DNA of 64,000 nucleotides from Polytrichum commune (lineage: Eukaryota; Streptophyta; Polytrichopsida; Polytrichales; Polytrichaceae). The position numbers were made by a program, and so were the translations under genes. The stretch covers positions 25,296,001 through 25,360,000 of the forward strand of contig OX485804.1 in NCBI GenBank assembly GCA_950295325.1. Reading direction: 5' to 3'. The notes under the pieces were generated by a model, which ran no database searches, was not told the origin of the DNA, and saw only the letters and a list, made by a program, of their open reading frames with translations. Positions 58,290-64,000 of this stretch are shown piece by piece; position 1 is the first letter of the stretch; each line of letters begins with the position of its first letter.

Positions 58290-58690
58290 TATTTGTAGTA
58301 TATTTATTAATATTTATTGCCTATTATTTACTCTTTGTAGTATATTATTTATTATTTACGGTCTGTTATTTATTATTTTCTATTTATTGTCTACAGACTA
58401 CTGTTAATTGTTTGTAGTATATATTACTTACTATTTATAGTCAATTGTTTATTATTAAATTTTTATTTTCTACAAACTGTTTGTAGTATATTATTTAAAT
58501 TTTTACTATTAATTATTATTTAATATATAATATTCATATTTATTTATTATTGTCTACTAATTATGATTTAATGTTTACTGCCTACTATTACTATTTAATA
58601 TCTATTATTTATTATTTATTATTTATTGTTCTCTATCTATTATTTATTGTATATTATTTACTATTTGTAATGTACTATTACAATGCTTTA
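58290..58690. repeat. TATTTATT low-complexity tract
   Basis: Irregular TATTTATTATTTACTGTCTA-like units over about 400 bp. Confidence 0.9.
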
Positions 58691-59175
58691 ATGTCTGATG
58701 AATAAAATATACACTTGTATGCGGTAATTACCTCTCTCCTACTTTAGTAGTTAATGAAAAAGGTGACTCACATCTAGGTCTAGATCAAGCTAGAATATTT
58801 ATATAATTAAAGAAAGATAGAACATTCTTTCAGGGACCTTTTACATGACAATGAAGTGACACAACTCCCACACCTGTAAAATAAAGTGCGCGAAGTTCAA
58901 AACTCCAATACGAAAGTTTTTTATGTCGTGGCCATATGTCAAAGTGACCCTCCTTCCTACTAGTGGTGTAAAGGGCCTTGGGGTATAAAGAATAGATTCT
59001 AAGCTTATCAGATAAGGTTGATTCTTTCCCAATTCCCAAACTTAACTTCAGCTAGTATGTCTCCACCTCAAGGAAATGAATAAATTCTTTGAGCCAGGGG
59101 ATGTCTTGGTTTTAAGATGTAAGCTAGTTTCTGGAAGATCAATATTGAGCATAGCGACCAAGAATTAGTAGGTAC

Positions 59176-59793
59176 AATAATCTCTCGCTTAAGTACGCAC
59201 TTTGAAATGGAGCCATTCGTGCGCACTTAGTTGGTAGGTGAGTGTTTTACTCATATCGTCAGTGTTCCATATTGGGCTAGTTGGAAAAAGTAACCATTTA
59301 ATACCCATTTAGCTTACCCCCGAAGAATACATGTTAGGGTGCTCACAAAGCCACTAGTTTTGTTCAATCCCCTTCCCATTGAGGCTTGATGTTGATGGAC
59401 AAGCTTCGACAACCTTAGAAGAAGAACCACCTATTGATGACGAAATCTAGCCTATCGAGACATTTGTTGAATTTAAAAGTGCTACCGACTTCAAAGGCTT
59501 TGAAGCTCTACACAACATTGTCCTTGGCATCGACAACCAATTGCTTTGCTACGATGTTCAAACGAAAGTTGGACATATGTATGATGAACTGCGACGATCG
59601 TTTGAGACATTTTAGCTAAATGTTGATCAACTGACATTGAATGTCAAGCGCATAAAATTCATGCATTTGTGACAAATGATTGTGCATGACATGTCCAAAC
59701 AATAAAATACGAACCATGATTTTTGTCAAAAAAATTGCGCACTTAACTGGGATGCGTACTTAAACAAGTGTGTATTTAAGTGGGAGATTATTG
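59176..59793. mobile_element. Deleted pogo/Tigger-like element (618 bp)
   Basis: Ends CAATAATCTCTCGCTTAAGT and the inverse of CAATAATCTCCCACTTAAAT, with further matches to about 28 bp, flanked by TA. The interior holds a plus-strand coding fragment near 59400-59615 (PIETFVEFKSATDF, DNQLLCYDVQTKV) with internal stops, resembling the C-terminal tail of a pogo-type transposase. The DDE domain has been lost by deletion. Confidence 0.72.
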
Positions 59794-60469
59794 TAGTGCT
59801 TTTCAAAAGTTAGTCCCAAGTCCAACTTAAGATAATTCTTGTTTAAAACGTCTTAGAGAGTACATCATGGTACACCATTTATGGTATTTAGTGAGATGAA
59901 GTACACTATTTGCCAAGGGCCTAAACATGCTAAACTAGATGCCTTGTAGGTCTCAAAGTGTCACGTCCACTAGTTGCCATTATGATCTTAATTGTCAACA
60001 TAAGAGATTTTTTGAAGTCCCGGAGCATTTACATTATGACATTTAAAGTAGTGCATTAGGATATTTGAGATAACAATTTTGCGGCTGGTATGTAAGGGAA
60101 AGATATTTTCGAGCATACTCGTGCAAGGTGTCATTTGTGTACACTTTTAGTTAACTTGTAGATCATTGTGTAACATAAGCATATACCTCATATTACTCTC
60201 AACAATACTCATGCGAATATATGAGTAAGCGCACTTGAGCGCCAAGTGTCATGAGGTGACACTAATGGTGAAGTTGTTGATCAATAATGTTACCTAGAAT
60301 ACGCCTCAAATTAGGCTAAGTGACACTATTTCACATGTGACACTATATACCATAAACAGTGTAGTGAGAGTTAAGTGCACACAATTCCCAACAATTCATT
60401 GCAGCCATGTGTGGAATTACCAGTGTGCACGCTACCGAAAGAACAAAAGACTCAAGTCCCTGGCTGCAA
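59794..60469. other. Stretch without a recognised gene
   Basis: About 680 bases, no supported feature. The start of the segmental duplication follows. Confidence 0.4.
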
Positions 60470-60659
60470 TTAGTGTAGATTTATATATACAACAGTATTT
60501 TAGGCCCTCCAAAAGCACAGGATCTGTGTATAATGTACAGTTTGCAACCTGCCAGTAGCAGCTGCTAAAAAGTTAATCTGCATATGAGTTCACTGCCGAA
60601 GCACTGTCAAACTCCAAAATATATACTTACTTATTGCTGGCCTAACCATCATTGAATCC

Positions 60660-60875
60660 TGGGTAATAAAACCATATACATACTCAAGCTTCTCATGAGC
60701 CACACTACCATACCATTTGCTATTTAACTTATTTCCTGTACTATCGAGCTGGGCCATGGAAAACGGTCTTCATTACTGATTCTCTGCATGTAATATGCAT
60801 CTTCCTTGTATGTTCTAGTAACTGATTTTGGCTCCCAAAGGTGTTTGATTTGTGCACTTCAGCACCGACGTCCCC
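60660..60875 (-). pseudogene. Putative downstream exon of unrecognised gene 2
   Basis: Acceptor TTGCTGCAG and GGGGAC start as in gene 1. The related peptide (TYKEDAYYMQR) appears only after a frame change, so this copy is probably broken. Confidence 0.28.
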
Positions 60876-61829
60876 CTGCAGCAATCACATTCTAGTTCCA
60901 GATTTGTGTTAATATTTTACTATCTGAAACCAACAACTTAAAAATCGCAAAGTAGGGACTTTCACAACAAGGAAGCAGGGGTCCCAGTTTGCACACATTT
61001 TTATTTTAGAAGTTTTGGCTTCAGTTGATATGTATATTATTATAGGTCCTAGACTAGCCATGTAAAATGACTCATTTCAAATGGATCTGGACGTAGTCCT
61101 GGTTGCAATGATTGGGGAGAACCGACCGCTAGCTACAGATGAACTGGTTGAGTTTAAGATTCAAGGAAAAGTATCCGATCAATTTTAAGTAATGTATAAT
61201 AATGCACCTCAAATCAATAAAGAAAAACTGTAAGATCACAACATGCAGTGCAACCATTTGGACTTGGAAACACTAGGAAATACTAGGATTTTCTCCCCCC
61301 ACACTGCCTGGTTGTGATAATTTCTTTGAAGATACGACAGCCACAATTTCAGTCTGACCGTAGTGTATCTTGATTATTACATTTGACAAACTCGGTCAGT
61401 TTCTTGAAATACAAGGTTCATAGAACATGCAACGAAGCCCTTTCATAATCTTAATGGGACTATGTTGTTCCAACATGACACCGGATGGCAAATGACATCC
61501 ATCCTTTCATATTCAAGGCATTCTCAAGCATGGGTTAGGACATTCTCTTCCTATTCTAGCTTCAAAAATCAAAGTCCTTCATCAAAGACATGAATGCCAA
61601 GCACTGTGACTTGGCAACTGAACTCATTAGTCAACACCTCATTGTTACCTACCTATCTTCGGACAAAGCCTTCTCCCATCTATCAAGTATCAACTTAAAA
61701 ACCTTGTCCCAGAAAATCTCTCCAAGATCTATACTCTCCAAGATGCTATTCTAGGGAGAACATGTCAAGAAATCACCCACTGACACCACCACTTAAGAAT
61801 GTTCTCTTAAATCTTATAACTATAAGAAA

Positions 61830-61862
61830 TAGATAGATAGATAGATAGACAGATAGACAGAG
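61830..61862 (+). repeat. GATA/GACA microsatellite
   Basis: AGATAGATAGATAGATAGAC followed by further GATAGACA units. Confidence 0.9.
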
Positions 61863-62039
61863 ACACCAGCGTTGTGGGGAAGCAAGCATGAATGAAGAAT
61901 CTCTATGCCTGCAGGCTACTCCCACCTTTCGGTGAGGAACTTTGTTAACCTTAAAATACAGAAACAGAAGATTGAAATTGCAACGTGGTGGCTATGTCTG
62001 GTATCTGGCGGCATTGTATCAAGAGACCATTGCCACAGC

Positions 62040-62295
62040 AATTTACGTGTGAATTTACCCGCATTATGTGCTGCAGCAGGTCCATTGCGTAGAGTCAATT
62101 GCCGCCTGGAGCTCGACCTCTGCCGTTGCCTTGTGCACCACCTGGTGCCTGTGCAATGGCTCCATTATTCGGGCCGTTGTTTGGCTGGGCGGCCACAGGA
62201 GGTTCCCTTTGGTATTGTAAATGCAGGGTGTCCACATCGGCTGCAGAGAAAGCGAGTTTTGGTTCAACCTGGAAGTGATCATAACAATTGGCCAT
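62040..62295 (-). pseudogene. Unrecognised gene 2, first exon (paralogue of the gene at 42160)
   Basis: It starts MANCYDHFQVEPKLAFSAAD about 95 bp after a TATATATA box and becomes Pro/Gly/Asn-rich. A TGA at about 62094-62096 interrupts it, and the same frame continues (MDLLQHIM) to a possible donor (CGG|GTAAAT). A GGAAT-rich tract lies between TATA and ATG, as in gene 1. No domain is recognised. Confidence 0.33.
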
Positions 62296-62400
62296 GATGG
62301 ATGCAGGATGGCTCGACTGGAATGGAATGGAATAGAATGGACTGAGAGTGGATTTGCAAGACTGGAGGAGTGATGGAGCTCAGTGGCTATATATAATGGA

Positions 62401-63534
62401 TGAGAAGATCGTGCAGAACTGCAAGTACTCAGGTAGGTGGGCCTTAATGTGGTTGATTCTATTCATTGATTAGCAGCCTAAAACTGAGTGGAGTATGGCA
62501 AGGCCTGTAGTCGAGAACAGAAAACAAAAGACACGCGCTACGATGAGATTGGACTACGTTCTCAAGAAATAGACACCTTTCTGGGTTCATAGTGAGAATT
62601 ACAATAGGGAGCATAGCATTACTTAGCATTAGGTTCTCAATGCACCGTGGGATCAGGAATTGAACGGGCATAAGGCTCTTTTTATGTTGGGGTGTTCTAA
62701 CAAAATGAAGAGTACTTAGGTTGAGTATTGTTCTATTTGCCACATCGTGACGGCAACTGGGAATTTTTGAGCTTGTCTTCCTAAGAATTTTTGGGCTTCT
62801 TTAATTTAATGATGCCAAAGTGTTATTGCTTAGGGTCCACGTGGTGCGGCACACTTACTCGGTAGGTTACCATTTGTGCCAACTTTACTGGCCTTCAATC
62901 AGGTGAAGGATCTAAGCCAGGACTCAAGGTTACTTATCAATGGTCAGGGGTTACCCTCTTTCTTTAGAAAGGGATCTAAACATACAAGCTTAGTGATGTT
63001 ATGAGGGCATGTGTGAGGGACATGTAACATGAAACTTGAAATGACAATGTTCTTGATAATTTGTAATTTTTGAGCCAAATATAGTTTGTGAGAAGGACTT
63101 GAAGCACTAAATCATGTGAACTTTATGCAATCACTCTTCTCAATTGAACACTTATATTTGAATGGTACATGGCAAGACTTGGTGTCAAGAATGGACACCA
63201 AAAGGACACATGCTACAATGAGATTAGACTACTTCAATATCTATACACAATAGGGCCACACACCTTACCAAGTGTGCTACATTAGAACTACACTTGTTTT
63301 TTACACTTGTGTAAGCTAGTGAATATGCATGAGCATCTAAGCTTAAAGTGGATTCTAAGAATGTGAAATGAATCGACATCTAGAGTAGCTAGGTTATAGT
63401 TGCAAGCGTTGCAAGATCGTCTGAGCTAACCATGCTAGAATGTGGTAGGATGTGGATAGAAAATGCAATGACCTAATACTGGATTTCTAATCATCTATCT
63501 ATGGGCAAGGCCATTGAGAGCGAGACCACTCATG
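62401..63534. other. Stretch without a recognised gene
   Basis: About 1.1 kb. Short frames only. Confidence 0.45.
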
Positions 63535-63690
63535 CCTTTATCCCCAACAAGCTTATCACACTTCAATCTATTTGGATTTGAAGTCAATTTGAACATTTGC
63601 ATGCCATATTGTCTTGCATTTCTTGTAGATATCGCCAATACGTGTGATTCCAAGTTAGATGCATCCTCACATAGCTACTTGCATTGGCAT
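63535..63690 (-). repeat. Dispersed repeat, inverse partner of 43355-43480
   Basis: See the partner. Flanking sequence on the right (CATGAGTGGCCTTGCTTTGC and TTGCAAGTGCCA) also resembles 43510-43590 in direct orientation, so the unit is compound. Confidence 0.55.
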
Positions 63691-64000
63691 TTCTTAAAGG
63701 AAAGGAAGTGTCAATTGTCAATAAACAAGCATGAGTGGCCTTGCTTTGCATTTACATCTGGGGTGCAACATGCATGCATGAGTGGTCTTGCTCCACATCC
63801 AAGGTGATGAAATAAAAGCAAATGCGATTTGCAAGTGCCATCCTATTTTGTTAAGGACAAGAGAATGCATACATGTGGCTTGATATTGTGCACATTTGCA
63901 ATATTTATGGGAAATACAAGACTTTACTTCCAAAATAATCTACTTCACTTCGATCTTAGATGGATGTGCAATAGTTTAACGGAGATGTAAGTGTGAGTGG

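Larger units (their letters stand above)
60470..62400 (+). repeat. Segmental duplication, copy 2 (partner at 40400-42300)
   Basis: Same order of shared phrases as copy 1. It contains one AACCGGT-type unit near 61120 and a GATA microsatellite not found in copy 1. Confidence 0.75.

Noticed and set aside
1..64000. tRNA, rRNA or other structural RNA genes
   Set aside because: No cloverleaf, box A/B pair or rRNA core sequence was recognised by eye; a dedicated scan would be needed to exclude them.

Overview
The window is eukaryotic nuclear DNA: GT-AG introns in consistent phase, TATA boxes, LTR retroelements, and DNA transposons with classical target-site duplications. The element families and the low gene density suggest a large, repeat-rich green-plant (streptophyte) genome, perhaps a seedless plant or charophyte. 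That placement is inference; no host gene fixes the taxon.

The left half is a nest of mobile elements. The outermost layer (1-2208 plus 26725-31645) is a Ty3/gypsy-like retrotransposon, copy A. Its single reading frame encodes gag zinc knuckles, aspartic protease, a DNMT3-like cytosine-C5 DNA methyltransferase, reverse transcriptase, RNase H, integrase and a C-terminal PHD finger. A 24,506-bp DNA transposon (2209-26714) sits inside the methyltransferase. It has terminal inverted repeats built on GAGCGGT units, a perfect 10-bp duplication (TCAACTCCGC) and a SWIM-type, Mutator-like transposase gene on the minus strand. Facing away from the transposase is a multi-exon cargo gene (17465-25085, probable first exon at 7634). 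It encodes a ParB-like N-terminus, a coiled coil and a C-terminal N4/N6-type DNA methyltransferase fold with altered catalytic motifs. Non-coding parts of the transposon hold a precisely periodic 295-bp satellite and about two dozen copies of a palindrome (GTGTCTCGG, two bases, CCGAGACAC). Two younger insertions lie inside it: a 2,867-bp solo LTR in the satellite (5-bp duplication) and a 1,080-bp non-autonomous hAT element in a cargo exon (8-bp duplication).

A second, inverted copy of the retrotransposon, copy B, spans 31649-36640. It ends exactly at the site where the giant transposon entered copy A. The 106-bp LTR head missing from its right end lies in opposite orientation at its left end. 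Every in-frame stop in the two retroelement copies and in the giant transposon's transposase can be explained by one C-to-T change on either strand, which fits decay by methylcytosine deamination. Each copy has lost methyltransferase motif IV through a different substitution.

The right part (36.7-64 kb) has no convincing intact host gene. It holds a PIF/Harbinger transposase relic, a deleted pogo-like element, a small TIR-element family, low-complexity DNA, and a mosaic of old direct duplications. One duplicated block of about 1.9 kb, offset by about 20.1 kb, carries a pair of small unrecognised paralogous genes with conserved TATA boxes. Together the window shows three modes of transposon biology side by side: a retroelement with its own 5-methylcytosine methyltransferase and chromatin reader, a giant cut-and-paste element with a possible amino-methyltransferase, and later insertions that broke both.
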